From Achromobacter sp. Root83 (GTDB lineage Bacteria > Pseudomonadota > Gammaproteobacteria > Burkholderiales > Burkholderiaceae_B): a stretch of DNA of 64,000 nt. The position numbers and the translations under genes are program-made. Positions 63,495-64,000 of the stretch are shown piece after piece. Position 1 is the stretch's first letter, and every line of letters begins with the position of its first letter. A model generated the notes under the pieces. It saw nothing but the letters and a program-made list of their open reading frames with translations. It ran no database searches and was not told the origin of the DNA. The stretch lies in contig NZ_LMIU01000008.1 in NCBI RefSeq assembly GCF_001428845.1, positions 1 through 64,000 of the forward strand, read 5' to 3'.

Positions 63495-64000
63495 CTAACC
63501 GATACCGAGCAAACCGGCCAGCGCGCCGCCAAAGAGCAGCCACAGCGGATGAATGCGGGTGACACTGCCCAGGGTCGCCACGACGGCGGTGATGGCGCCC
63601 AGCAGCCAGGTATGCACCGAGGCCTCGGTGATCAGCGCCGCGCTGGCCGCGACCAGCCCCACCGTCATCGGAAAGATGCCTGCCTGGATCACGCCGCGCC
63701 ACGGGCGGTCTTTAAAGCGTTCCCACAGCCCCAGCGCAAGGACGGTAATGATCGAGGACGGGCCGAACTTGGCGATGGTGGTGGCCAGCATGCCGGCCCA
63801 GCCGGCCACGTGCCAGCCGACCAGCGTGACGACCATCAGGTTGGGGCCCGGGGCCGCCTGGCCCAGGGCGAACAGCGCGGAAAAATCCGCCGCCGTCATC
63901 CAGCCATGGACTTCCACGACCTGCCGCTGCATCTCGGGCAGGATGGTGTTGCCGCCGCCAAAGGCCAGCACCGACAGTTCGGAAAAGATCAGGACCAGGG
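63495..64000 (-). CDS. Chromate transporter family protein (N-terminus beyond window)
   Basis: The last 168 codons of a CHR-domain protein; the frame stays open to the window edge. VLAFGGGNTILPEMQRQVVE and ALGQAAPGPNLMVVTLVGWH are the two conserved CHR motifs, followed by hydrophobic helices and the end WLLFGGALAGLLGIG. About 175-200 residues is the usual size of a half-length (single CHR) protein, so most of it is visible. Such proteins often act as pairs; the partner would lie outside. Substrate may be chromate or another anion. Confidence 0.9.
   Translation of the reverse strand, partial: LVLIFSELSVLAFGGGNTILPEMQRQVVEVHGWMTAADFSALFALGQAAPGPNLMVVTLVGWHVAGWAGMLATTIAKFGPSSIITVLALGLWERFKDRPWRGVIQAGIFPMTVGLVAASAALITEASVHTWLLGAITAVVATLGSVTRIHPLWLLFGGALAGLLGIG

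Overview
The window is a high-GC chromosomal stretch from a betaproteobacterium of the order Burkholderiales, most probably family Alcaligenaceae (Achromobacter/Bordetella-like). This rests on the overall gene content and style: a NAD-dependent fdsGBA formate dehydrogenase, an orphan periplasmic solute-binding protein, short overlapping operons, and the queA-tgt-yajC-secDF and miaB-phoH-ybeY-corC-lnt orders. The genus is an inference. No rRNA, phage, insertion sequence or CRISPR array was seen. Both ends are cut inside genes: maeB at the left and a chromate-transporter gene at the right.

Layout. 1-7 kb: malic enzyme, a GlcE-like FAD protein, a PLP aminotransferase, a lytic transglycosylase, UbiD, a three-gene YqjD/YqjE-type envelope operon and a secreted unknown. 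7-16.7 kb: a nitrate assimilation locus on the minus strand (nrtA-nrtB-nrtD-nasB-nasA) facing nasT and cysG on the plus strand. 16.7-20.3 kb: upp, dacB and an orphan amino-acid-type binding protein. 20.5-26.4 kb: queuosine tRNA modification (queA-tgt) followed by yajC-secD-secF. 26.5-28.7 kb: a decayed toxin-antitoxin pair, a glyoxalase-like gene and a PAP2 phosphatase. 28.9-34.5 kb: miaB-phoH-ybeY-corC-lnt. 34.9-35.7 kb: two consecutive copies of a tRNA-Ala/Glu/Asp triplet. 35.9-46 kb: a PAS-LuxR regulator, bioB, two transporters, a peroxiredoxin, a secreted unknown and a giant DUF748/AsmA-like protein. 46.2-50.8 kb: molybdenum cofactor genes moaC-D-E-B-moeA, converging on mobA-moaA. 50.9-60.1 kb: a ModE-like regulator, the fdsGBA-fdhD-fdsD formate dehydrogenase operon and an oxalate/formate-family transporter. 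60.2-64 kb: a methyltransferase, a small membrane protein, a low-GC cytochrome c, a DUF1345 protein and the chromate transporter.

Two systems dominate. The first is nitrate assimilation. The 402-bp gap between nrtA and nasT holds two divergent sigma-54 (-24/-12) promoters with two NtrC-like sites 32 bp apart between them. The nrtA leader begins at the predicted start with a hexaloop hairpin, has a second hexaloop hairpin, and ends in a U-tracted terminator that overlaps the second hairpin. Both loops have A at position 1 and G at position 4, which is the target pattern of ANTAR proteins, and nasT encodes an ANTAR protein. This is a textbook-quality candidate for nitrogen-controlled initiation plus NasT antitermination; no nasS was found beside nasT. 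The second is molybdenum: nearly the whole Moco pathway lies directly beside the Mo-dependent formate dehydrogenase, its FdhD chaperone and a regulator with a ModE-type DNA-binding domain. A 12+12-bp inverted repeat lies in the fds promoter region. NasA in the first system is also a Moco enzyme, so the two systems are functionally linked.
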